Positions 1-5,628 of a DNA stretch of 7,642 nt are shown here, piece by piece. The first letter of the stretch is position 1; the number at the start of each line of letters is the position of its first letter. The stretch lies in the NCBI GenBank assembly GCA_028683995.1, contig JAQUGU010000081.1, forward strand, positions 1 through 7,642. The letters are read 5' to 3'. A program made the position numbers and the translations under genes. This stretch comes from Syntrophomonadaceae bacterium (GTDB lineage: Bacteria > Bacillota > Syntrophomonadia > Syntrophomonadales > Syntrophomonadaceae). A model generated the notes under the pieces. That model saw only the letters and a program-made list of their open reading frames with translations, ran no database searches and was not told the origin of the DNA.

Positions 1-1226
1 AGGTGGCCATCAACTATAGTTGCAGAAACATCACTGGCCTGAGCCTGATAAACCAGCTGGGAATAGACGCTGGCAGCATTTTGCGGTCGGGTGTGCCATC
101 CGTCCAGGCTGATGAGCACCATATCCGCCTTTTTACCTTCTTCCAGGCTGCCGATTTCATTTTCCAATCCCATAGCCTTGGCTCCACCTCGGGTAGCCAT
201 TTCCACTACGGTTTGAGCGGGCATGGAGCGGGGACCATGGAAGGGCTTTTGGATAAGAGCAGCCAGGCGCATCTCCATAAACATGCTAAGATTATTATTA
301 CATGGTGCCCCATCAGCACCTAATGAAACCCGAGCTCCCATATCCAGCAGGGGCGGGATAGGGGCAATGCCGGAACCCAGTTTTAAATTGGCGCTGGGAC
401 AGTGTACAATATTGCTCTGCCTCGCTGCCAGTATTCTCATTTCATCGTTGTTTAAATGGACACAGTGGGCTAAAACCAGCCTGTCATTACACAGGCCCAG
501 GCTATCCAGGTAAATGACATTGCGCATACCCCGCTCCTTTTCTACCAGTTCAATTTCTCCCTGGTTTTCAGAAGCATGGGTATGTACCGGTATTTGATAT
601 TGCCGGGACAGTGAAGCGGTTTCCCGCAGCAGGGTATCGCTGCAGGATACAGCAAAACGCGGGCACAGGGCGTAGCGGATACGACCATTATCGTAATTGT
701 TCCAGCGCTGATAAAGTTCCAGGCTTTCCTCCAGAGCCCGGTCGGTAGAATCTAACAGTTTCGGCGGTACATCCTCGCCATGGTCCATCAGGCATTTACC
801 TCCCAGGTAACGGATTCCTGCCTGTTTAACCGCGGTAAAAACAGATTCCGTATGGTTTACGGTGGCCATATCGATAATAGAGGTAGTACCTCCGCGCAGC
901 AGCTCGGCACAACCCAGGAGTGACGAATAGTAGAGGGATTCCTCATCATGGCTGGTTTCCAGAGGCCAGATGCGTTGCTGCAACCAGTCCAATAATTCCA
1001 GGTCATCAGCCATACCGCGAAAAAGTACCTGGCAAAGGTGAACATGACTTTGCACAAAACCCGGCAGTAACAGTTGATTGCCGGCATCTATTACCATATC
1101 AGCGGTATAACGGCCCAAATTGCCTATCCGGCTGATACGATCATTTTCTATAAGCAAATCCCCATGAATAATATCCTGTCCCTGATTCATGGTTACTATG
1201 ATAGCGTTTCTAATCAATATAGACAT
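1..1226 (-). CDS. 5'-deoxyadenosine / S-adenosylhomocysteine deaminase-type amidohydrolase (C-terminus cut by window edge)
   Basis: Reading the minus strand from ATG at 1226 gives 408 uninterrupted codons, then the window ends; the family is usually about 430 residues, so little is missing. The product is a cytosolic metal-dependent hydrolase that deaminates an adenosine-type nucleoside. Visible signatures are the metal-binding pair HVH (H61, H63) after LPGFVQS, the stretch LFRGMADDLELLDWLQ (68-83), HTHASEN (215-221), LAHCVHL with H254, and SLGADGAP with D305 followed by three Asn. This LFRGMADDLELLDWL form is what I recall from proteins annotated 5'-deoxyadenosine deaminase, which salvage SAM by-products; methylthioadenosine, SAH or another aminopurine remain possible substrates. 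The start is supported by AAGGAAG (1241-1235), 8 nt upstream. It is divergent from the MATE gene, and its leader is unusually structured (see 1232-1407). The family is secure; the substrate is inferred. Confidence 0.93.
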   Translation of the reverse strand, partial: MSILIRNAIIVTMNQGQDIIHGDLLIENDRISRIGNLGRYTADMVIDAGNQLLLPGFVQSHVHLCQVLFRGMADDLELLDWLQQRIWPLETSHDEESLYYSSLLGCAELLRGGTTSIIDMATVNHTESVFTAVKQAGIRYLGGKCLMDHGEDVPPKLLDSTDRALEESLELYQRWNNYDNGRIRYALCPRFAVSCSDTLLRETASLSRQYQIPVHTHASENQGEIELVEKERGMRNVIYLDSLGLCNDRLVLAHCVHLNNDEMRILAARQSNIVHCPSANLKLGSGIAPIPPLLDMGARVSLGADGAPCNNNLSMFMEMRLAALIQKPFHGPRSMPAQTVVEMATRGGAKAMGLENEIGSLEEGKKADMVLISLDGWHTRPQNAASVYSQLVYQAQASDVSATIVDGH

Positions 1227-1231
1227 TTTGC

Positions 1232-1407
1232 CAGCTTCCTTTCTTCTATCCCCCCCATGCTCGGGGTACACGGCAACCACCGATGAAAATAGTTGCATCG
1301 GTATTACGGATGGGGGGAAGCTGCTGTGTACCCGTTAGGGTAAAGCTTCCTCTATGGTAGTTGAGTAGTTGTTTAGTTGTTTTATCCTAATAGGTAGCGG
1401 AAGCTTT
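1232..1407 (-). promoter_or_regulatory. Structured 5' leader of the deaminase gene, able to sequester its ribosome binding site
   Basis: Read toward the deaminase, the leader contains in order: AAAGCUUCC (1407-1399); GGAAGCUUU (1350-1342), perfectly complementary to it; GGGUACAC (1333-1326); CAGCUUCC (1323-1316); CCCCCCAU (1317-1310); hairpin arms ACCGAUG/CAUCGGU (1302-1296 with 1285-1279); GUGUACCC (1271-1264); AUGGGGGG (1258-1251); and GGAAGCUG (1239-1232), which contains the Shine-Dalgarno bases. Every pair named is perfect Watson-Crick. CAGCUUCC can mask the ribosome binding site, and that fold also fits CCCCCCAU:AUGGGGGG. The alternative GGGUACAC:GUGUACCC helix crosses both, so the two arrangements compete unless they form a pseudoknot. 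I match it to no known riboswitch class. Pairing is read directly; regulation is inferred. Confidence 0.55.
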
Positions 1408-1430
1408 GGCTTTTGCTTTCCTTTAAAATT

Positions 1431-1438
1431 ATTATAAT
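1431..1438. promoter_or_regulatory. Palindromic -10-like box (ATTATAAT) in the divergent intergenic region
   Basis: ATTATAAT is self-complementary, so it presents a perfect TATAAT on the plus strand (1433-1438) and on the minus strand (1436-1431). It lies between the divergent deaminase and MATE genes in an AT-rich patch. Used on the minus strand it would start a leader of about 200 nt that includes all the helices at 1232-1407. I see no good -35 hexamer at 16-18 bp in either direction, so this is a weak promoter candidate. Confidence 0.3.
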
Positions 1439-1442
1439 TAAA

Positions 1443-1487
1443 TCCGCGGAAATCCTTATTAATCCGCGCGAGCAAAGCGAGTCCGCG
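1443..1487. repeat. Three TCCGCG repeats spaced about 20 bp apart
   Basis: TCCGCG occurs at 1443-1448, 1463-1468 and 1482-1487, with start-to-start spacings of 20 and 19 bp. The first two copies share the longer AATCCGCG, and the first is part of the 8-bp palindrome TCCGCGGA (1443-1450). They sit just beyond the palindromic -10-like box. Spacing near two helical turns would suit a regulator binding one DNA face, but a degenerate dispersed intergenic repeat is equally possible. No function can be assigned. Confidence 0.4.
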
Positions 1488-1532
1488 TCCATTTCCCGTT
1501 ATATTTTCTTGCTAAACTTTTAAACGAACATA

Positions 1533-1657
1533 GGAGACGGTTCGAATAATGAATGTGGATTACGCATAATAATCAAAAGGGGTGGTTATTGCCAAATTAT
1601 AGTTCGAGTAACTGTTATTATGACATAGAATTTGTACATGTACAAAGAACCGTCTCC
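1533..1657. repeat. 125-bp element bounded by 11-bp perfect inverted repeats (MITE/REP-like or RNA leader)
   Basis: GGAGACGGTTC (1533-1543) and GAACCGTCTCC (1647-1657) are perfect inverse complements. A second perfect pair, CATAATAA (1565-1572) and TTATTATG (1615-1622), is nested inside, and a 16-bp palindrome abuts the right arm. The GAACCGTC-type end resembles, from memory, repeats associated with REP-type transposases in clostridia; this is not verified. No convincing target-site duplication is visible. It lies just upstream of the MATE ribosome binding site, so it is either a small insertion that pushed the promoter away or a long leader hairpin of that gene. An open frame runs through it in phase with MATE, but its residues are unlike a MATE N-terminus. 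Confidence 0.55.
1631..1646. promoter_or_regulatory. 16-bp perfect palindrome, candidate operator
   Basis: TTTGTACATGTACAAA is its own reverse complement over all 16 positions. It sits 29 bp upstream of the MATE ribosome binding site and directly next to the right arm of the 125-bp inverted repeat. Such a palindrome is a typical binding site for a dimeric repressor, and drug exporters are often controlled this way. No regulator gene is present in the window, so this role is inferred. It could instead be part of the repeat element. Confidence 0.4.
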
Positions 1658-1674
1658 CAGATTCATTTACAGGC

Positions 1675-1680
1675 GGGAGG
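1675..1680 (+). promoter_or_regulatory. Strong ribosome binding site of the MATE gene, pointing at an ATA codon
   Basis: GGGAGG ends 7 nt before an in-frame ATA (1688-1690), which is ideal spacing, but 22 nt before the first in-frame ATG of the conserved region (1703). No GTG or TTG start lies in between in this frame. An ATG at 1695 is out of frame and stops after four codons. Either translation starts at a rare ATA, or initiation at 1703 uses poor spacing. Confidence 0.6.
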
Positions 1681-1702
1681 CGATAGCATAAAAAATGATT
1701 AT

Positions 1703-3100
1703 ATGCTAATTAAAAGTGTAGGCCGGTTACTTATAAAGCTGTCCTTCCCGGCTATGGTTGGGATGTTTGCCTATTCTGCTTTTAGTCTGGTTGATACCTT
1801 CTTTATTGCCCGTCTGGGTGTGAATGCCCTGGCAGCCATTACTCTAACCATTCCCGTACAAATCTTAATAACCTCTCTGGCCTCAGCCACTGGTGTGGGC
1901 CTTACCTCTTTTATATCCCGAACATTGGGGCAGGGTGATATCAAATTTGCAGATAATATTGCCTGGCATGGACTATTTATCGGAATTATCTATGGTTTGC
2001 TTTTTCTTCTACTTGGCGAGCAGTACCTGGATCAGTTGTTGCTGTTTTTTGGCTCTAATCAGGAGACTTTTTCACTCTGTAAACAATACCTCAGTATTAT
2101 CCTGAAAGGCTGCGTCTTTACCTTTATCCCTATTGTGTTGAGCAGTATCATCCAGGGAGAAGGAAATACTTTTGTGCCTATGATAGTGGCCTTATCCAGT
2201 GTGGCTCTTAATGTTGCTCTTGACCCGCTTTTTATTTTTGGCCTGGGACCGGTACCCGGGATGGGGCTGGAGGGAGCAGCCATAGCAACTGTCCTGGCCC
2301 AGTTTTTAACCTCTGTCATAATCCTGCTGGTAGTTGTAAAAAAACGTTTTTACCTGAGCTGGGCTATAAAACATTTTCGACCCAGTCTGACGGTCTTGCT
2401 GGGTGTTTACCAGGTTGCTCTTCCTACAATGGTTATGGAAATATGCAGTGTCTTTATCATGGCTTTTTTAAACCGGGTGCTTATCGCCTATAGCTGTACG
2501 GCTCTGGCAGTCCTGGGGATATTTATGCATGTCCGATCTATAATATATATGCCGGTTTATGGGCTATCCCAGGGAGCTGTACCGATGGCTGGTTTTGCCT
2601 ACGGGGCCGGGAAGAATGATCGGGTAAAAGAAACCCTGGTAAAAGCATCGGTTATATCTTTATTATTAATTGGCTGGGGTTGGTTTATTGTTCAGCACTA
2701 CCCGCTGTGGGTAATGTATTTCTTTTCCGATGACCCTGCACTGCTGATAATGGGGGTAAGCTGCCTGCGTCTGGCAACCCTGGTTTTACCGTTAATGGGA
2801 CCCATAATTATTCTATATTCTGTATTACAGGCTTTGGGTAAAGGTACTACTGCTATGTACTTATCGCTATTGCGCCAGGTCGGCTTTTTTCTTCCCCTTA
2901 TAATCATTCTGCCCCGCTTTTATAATATCCAGGGTGTATGGCTGGCCTTTTCAGCCTCCGAATTCCTATCAGCACTGCTGGTTCTAGTCTTTTTCATCAG
3001 GTTATGGCGGGAGCTGCAGGTTAAAAAAAGACCACTGGTGGTAATGCTTTTTAATGGAGGTTACAGCTTTCGAAGATTGCTGGCCTGGCTCAAATGGTGA
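1703..3100 (+). CDS. MATE-family multidrug/toxin efflux transporter
   Basis: A polytopic inner-membrane protein of 465 residues from ATG 1703, or 470 from ATA 1688; both fit a family that usually has about 450-460 residues and 12 membrane helices. MATE proteins export cationic drugs or toxic metabolites using a Na+ or H+ gradient. Visible signatures are the N-terminal LLIKLSFPAMVGMFAYSAFS with VDTFFIARLG next, the mid-protein DPLFIFGLG...GMGLEGAAIATVLAQ, the second-half LSQGAVPMAGFAYGAGKNDR and the late LQALGKGTTAMYLSLLRQ. The chain ends with a basic cytoplasmic tail. An upstream ATG at 1553 extends the frame by 50 residues, but these cross the inverted-repeat element, lack a well-spaced ribosome binding site and do not look like a transporter, so I exclude them. 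The substrate cannot be read from sequence. The gene appears to stand alone, divergent from the deaminase. Confidence 0.93.
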   Translation: MLIKSVGRLLIKLSFPAMVGMFAYSAFSLVDTFFIARLGVNALAAITLTIPVQILITSLASATGVGLTSFISRTLGQGDIKFADNIAWHGLFIGIIYGLLFLLLGEQYLDQLLLFFGSNQETFSLCKQYLSIILKGCVFTFIPIVLSSIIQGEGNTFVPMIVALSSVALNVALDPLFIFGLGPVPGMGLEGAAIATVLAQFLTSVIILLVVVKKRFYLSWAIKHFRPSLTVLLGVYQVALPTMVMEICSVFIMAFLNRVLIAYSCTALAVLGIFMHVRSIIYMPVYGLSQGAVPMAGFAYGAGKNDRVKETLVKASVISLLLIGWGWFIVQHYPLWVMYFFSDDPALLIMGVSCLRLATLVLPLMGPIIILYSVLQALGKGTTAMYLSLLRQVGFFLPLIIILPRFYNIQGVWLAFSASEFLSALLVLVFFIRLWRELQVKKRPLVVMLFNGGYSFRRLLAWLKW

Positions 3101-3105
3101 AGTCG

Positions 3106-3130
3106 CTGCAGGGGCAATCTTCTCCTGCAG
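3106..3130 (+). terminator. Possible weak terminator hairpin after the MATE gene
   Basis: CTGCAGG (3106-3112) and CCTGCAG (3124-3130) pair perfectly around an 11-nt loop, 5 nt after the MATE stop codon. No T-run follows (the next bases are ACTATAAATT), so it is at best a weak or factor-dependent terminator; it may instead protect the 3' end or be a plain dyad. Confidence 0.3.
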
Positions 3131-3141
3131 ACTATAAATTA

Positions 3142-3150
3142 TGTTATCAT
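3142..3150 (+). promoter_or_regulatory. Possible extended -10 promoter for holA
   Basis: TGT followed by TATCAT (3145-3150) matches the extended -10 pattern TGnTATAAT with one mismatch in the hexamer. Transcription would begin near 3157, leaving room for the holA ribosome binding site at 3171. No -35 match is visible, which extended -10 promoters tolerate. Read-through from the MATE gene is the alternative. Confidence 0.35.
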
Positions 3151-3182
3151 AAACAAAAGATTTGACCCGAAGGAGTAAGTAT

Positions 3183-4163
3183 ATGGCTGCCAATAATATG
3201 TATTTCATCTGGGGAGAGGAAGCTTTCCTGATGGACCGGAAAATAAAAGAAATCCATAGTCTAATGCAGGAAGAGAGCGGGGAAGAAGTAGAACTGCTTT
3301 ACCTGGATGGAGATGAACTAAGTCCTCCCCGGTTATTGGAAGAACTCGAATTCAGTCCGCTTTTTTCCCTGCAAAGAATGGTTGTTATAAAACGGCCTTC
3401 CTGGCTGGGCAAATCTAGGCGTAAAAGTAGCCGTAACGAAGAAATCCTTAAGGTTTTACAGGGCTATTTACAGCGGCAAACCCCGGGACAAACCCTTATA
3501 ATAACTGCAGCCGAACATAACAGCACTAATGCGCTGGTAAAACTGTTGGATAAACAAGCCACGGTTATTGAATGCAAGCCTGCCAACCCGCAATACCTGG
3601 CCAATTGGATTAAGGCTGAATTTACTGCCCGGGGTCGCAAGATTAATACCGCGGGACTCAGTTTGATGGTAAAAAGCGGACAGGATATGTATTATTTATA
3701 TAACCTGATTGAAAAGCTTTCCCTGGTATCAGAGGGTAAAACCATTAGCGAAAAGGATATAGAAGAACAAGTTAGCAGCAGGGATGAAATCAAGGTTTTT
3801 AAGCTTACCGATGCTCTTTTGGACAGAAACCTAAAGGCTTCTTTCCGGGCTTTTTATCAATTGTTGGAACAGGGGGAGCACCCGGTATTTATATTATTCA
3901 TGATAGTGCGCCAGTTCAGTTCCCTGGGTAAAGTAAAGTATTACCAGGAAAACCGGACTGATATGAAAGAAATATCCCGGCTGACCGGGATGAGGGATTT
4001 TGCGGTTAAAAAGCTGCTAAGCCAGACCCGCAATTTTAGCTGGGACGAAATACAATATTTGTTTAAACAATTCCTGGAAGCCGATATCAGATTTAAAAGC
4101 ACCAGTCAGAATGACAAAACCATTATGGAAGGTCTTCTCATTGAAATATGCGGTAAAAAATAA
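3183..4163 (+). CDS. holA: DNA polymerase III delta subunit (clamp-loader subunit)
   Basis: A 326-residue cytosolic protein, the usual length for delta. In the replisome, delta joins the tau/gamma and delta' subunits in the clamp loader and opens the beta sliding clamp. The order of segments fits HolA: an N-terminal MYFIWGEEAFLMDRKIKEI (7-25), the clamp-contact region with LEELEFSPLFSLQRMVVIKR, a central IKVFKLTDALLDRNLKASF, and the C-terminal collar with FILFMIVRQFSSLGKVK and LFKQFLEADIRFKS. As expected for delta, there is no Walker A ATPase motif. ATG 3183 is chosen because AGGAG (3171-3175) lies 7 nt upstream; a TTG at 3162 lies before that site and is rejected. The gene converges on rpsT, with a shared terminator. 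In Bacillus comEC lies upstream of holA; here the upstream neighbour is the MATE gene. Confidence 0.95.
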   Translation: MAANNMYFIWGEEAFLMDRKIKEIHSLMQEESGEEVELLYLDGDELSPPRLLEELEFSPLFSLQRMVVIKRPSWLGKSRRKSSRNEEILKVLQGYLQRQTPGQTLIITAAEHNSTNALVKLLDKQATVIECKPANPQYLANWIKAEFTARGRKINTAGLSLMVKSGQDMYYLYNLIEKLSLVSEGKTISEKDIEEQVSSRDEIKVFKLTDALLDRNLKASFRAFYQLLEQGEHPVFILFMIVRQFSSLGKVKYYQENRTDMKEISRLTGMRDFAVKKLLSQTRNFSWDEIQYLFKQFLEADIRFKSTSQNDKTIMEGLLIEICGKK

Positions 4164-4189
4164 ACCTGCCCAAAGACAGGTTTTTTTTT
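4155..4189. terminator. Bidirectional rho-independent terminator shared by holA and rpsT
   Basis: AAACCTG (4162-4168) and CAGGTTT (4177-4183) form a stem with an 8-nt loop. On the plus strand it is followed by an unbroken T-run (4181-4189), ending holA transcription. On the minus strand the same stem is followed by an A and then six T (complement of 4160-4155), ending rpsT. It overlaps the stop codons of both genes, so the convergent pair is packed with no spare DNA. Confidence 0.9.
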
Positions 4190-4454
4190 ACTGACCTACA
4201 CTGTTAAATTTCTTTACCAGGCTGGATTTACGCCGGGCTGCCGTATTCTTGTGCAAAACTCCCTTGTTTACGCTTTTATCAATGAGGGAGGTTACTTGTA
4301 AGAGATTATCCCTGGCAGCTTCCTGATTATCTTCTTGCAGAGCCGACTCATAGTTTTTAATAGCTGTTTTTAGTCTGCTCTTATAAGCTTTATTTCTAAG
4401 CCGATTTTCCTCAGCTTTTCTGGCTCTCTTGGCCGGGGCTTTACTTTTTGCCAT
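4188..4454 (-). CDS. rpsT: 30S ribosomal protein S20
   Basis: An 88-residue, strongly basic helical protein that binds 16S rRNA early in 30S assembly. It has the typical S20 start MAKSKAPAKRARKAEENRLR, the following NKAYKSRLKTAIKNYE, and the conserved C-terminal GVLHKNTAARRKSSLVKKFN. The length is exactly what the family expects. AGGAGGT (4467-4461) lies 6 nt upstream of the ATG, a near-perfect ribosome binding site, as expected for an abundant protein. It has its own promoter at 4518-4490 and its own terminator and is therefore probably monocistronic. It sits between holA and spoIIP as in Bacillus, though gpr, normally next to it, is absent. Confidence 0.98.
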   Translation of the reverse strand: MAKSKAPAKRARKAEENRLRNKAYKSRLKTAIKNYESALQEDNQEAARDNLLQVTSLIDKSVNKGVLHKNTAARRKSSLVKKFNSVGQ

Positions 4455-4489
4455 ACTTTCACCTCCTCGAATTCAAAGCTAACAGGAAT

Positions 4490-4518
4490 ACTATAGCATT
4501 ACCAGATTTAAAATGCAA
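4490..4518 (-). promoter_or_regulatory. Sigma-A-type promoter of rpsT
   Basis: On the minus strand TTGCAT (4518-4513), a 17-bp spacer and TATAGT (4495-4490) form a good housekeeping promoter. The bases TGC directly before the -10 box give an extended -10 motif. Transcription would start near 4483, leaving a leader of about 28 nt that ends with the AGGAGGT ribosome binding site. Confidence 0.75.
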
Positions 4519-4531
4519 TAAAAAGGGGTAG

Positions 4532-4561
4532 GGAATATTCATCTTGCTGTCACCATAAGCT
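4532..4561 (+). promoter_or_regulatory. Putative sigma-E (mother-cell) promoter of spoIIP
   Basis: GGAATATT (4532-4539), a 14-bp spacer and CATAAGCT (4554-4561) resemble the sigma-E pattern with ATATT at -35 and CATACAnT at -10; the -10 matches at six of eight positions counting the free base. The predicted start near 4568 precedes the spoIIP ribosome binding site at 4581. In Bacillus spoIIP is known to be a sigma-E gene, which supports the reading. The assignment rests on resemblance only. Confidence 0.5.
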
Positions 4562-4593
4562 TAATAAGATATGAGGCTTAGGAGGTGGACAGG

Positions 4594-5628
4594 ATGCAGG
4601 GTCAAAATTTTATTAACTTTTTAAAAAATATTGTTTTTCTACAGCTATTTTTAATTGTTATAATAGCCGGGGTAGGGATTGATTTTGCTGGTATTAACAG
4701 AGCCGGGTTGGAAGAGGCTGACAAATTAAGTTTGCGCCTGTCCCCGATAGCCATAGGGATTAGCCCGAAAATGGCCATTAATCTTTTTGCCTTAAATAGC
4801 GTAGCCCTGGCGGGGCAGAATGCGAAAGCTGACCGCTGGTTGGTAGATTTCAGGCGGGAAATGCCGGAAACCCTTATGGTAGCCAATTTACAGCTTCCTG
4901 CTTCCCGGGGTCAGCGTGTAAATATACCGGAGAGTAATAAAAGCCTGGCTGACATCAATCTCCCTTTTGATCAGGACGAAGATAAGCAGGAAATAAAATA
5001 CTACCAGGCACTGGAAGACTACCAGGTAGTAGTATACTGTACTCATAGTGCCGAAACCTATATTCCGGATAGCGGCAAGGCCCGCTGTGATGGGGAACGA
5101 GGCCTGATAAACAATGTTGCCGGCGTGATTAGCACCCAACTGCAGTCAGCAGGAATGAAGGCTGATTTTATTGACAGTATCCACGATTATCCTGATTATG
5201 ATAAAAGCTATACTAATTCCCGGGAAACGGTTAAAAAGATTCTTGATTCAAAAGAAAAGCTTTTGGCACTTTTTGATGTTCATCGGGACAGCATACCGGG
5301 AAAAGAAAGTGCGGACACTATTAATGTAAGAGGTAAAAAGGCAGCCCGTATACTTATTATAGTAGGGACTGATGAACGTAAAGAACACCCCCATTGGAAG
5401 AGTAACCTGGCATTTGCCGAAAGTTTGTACCAGCAGGGTGAACAGATGTATCCTGGATTGATAAAAGGGGTTAGGACCAAGTCTGGTACTTACAATCAGG
5501 AGTTTTTTGACCACTCCTTGCTCCTGGAGGTGGGCAGCGATTATAACTCGTTTGCTGAAGCCAAATATGCCGGGGAACTTTTTGCTCAGATACTATTAGA
5601 GGTTCTGGAGGAGGAAACACTTAAATGA
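4594..5628 (+). CDS. spoIIP: Stage II sporulation protein P (peptidoglycan amidase/endopeptidase of the engulfment machine)
   Basis: A 344-residue protein with one N-terminal membrane anchor (about residues 9-30, rich in I, L, V and F) and an extracytoplasmic catalytic domain. In sporulating cells SpoIIP acts with SpoIID and SpoIIM to degrade septal peptidoglycan so that the mother cell can engulf the forespore. Catalytic-type signatures are VVVYCTHSAETY with H151 and E154, LFDVHRD with H230, and LLLEVGSDYN with E312; the THSxE, DxHRD and late-Glu pattern is that of the SpoIIP/amidase_3-like fold. The start is ATG 4594 with GGAGG (4581-4585) 8 nt upstream; a GTG at 4585 overlaps that site and is rejected. 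It is shorter than the Bacillus protein (about 400 residues), mainly in the linker before the catalytic domain. It overlaps the next gene by 4 nt, implying an operon. Confidence 0.95.
   Translation: MQGQNFINFLKNIVFLQLFLIVIIAGVGIDFAGINRAGLEEADKLSLRLSPIAIGISPKMAINLFALNSVALAGQNAKADRWLVDFRREMPETLMVANLQLPASRGQRVNIPESNKSLADINLPFDQDEDKQEIKYYQALEDYQVVVYCTHSAETYIPDSGKARCDGERGLINNVAGVISTQLQSAGMKADFIDSIHDYPDYDKSYTNSRETVKKILDSKEKLLALFDVHRDSIPGKESADTINVRGKKAARILIIVGTDERKEHPHWKSNLAFAESLYQQGEQMYPGLIKGVRTKSGTYNQEFFDHSLLLEVGSDYNSFAEAKYAGELFAQILLEVLEEETLK

Noticed and set aside
1271..1302. GGCAACC next to a hairpin on the plus strand, recalling the SAM-I riboswitch
   Set aside because: The rest of the SAM-I consensus (AGAG/GGAGGGA and GGTGC regions) is absent, and the stronger pairings belong to the minus-strand leader.
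1283..1360. 25-codon plus-strand open frame (MKIVASVLRMGG...)
   Set aside because: It has no ribosome binding site, lies inside the structured leader and resembles no known protein.
1549..1569. Seven-codon frame MNVDYA plus stop, downstream of AGGAG at 1532-1536
   Set aside because: Spacing of 12 nt is long and the peptide has no attenuation-type codon run; it lies inside the repeat element.
1553..1702. Upstream extension of the MATE reading frame
   Set aside because: The 50 residues cross an inverted-repeat element, lack a well-spaced ribosome binding site and have no transporter character.
2059..2319. Antisense open frames inside the MATE, spoIIP and murJ genes, such as this one
   Set aside because: They lie opposite well-supported coding regions, lack ribosome binding sites and show no recognisable family features.
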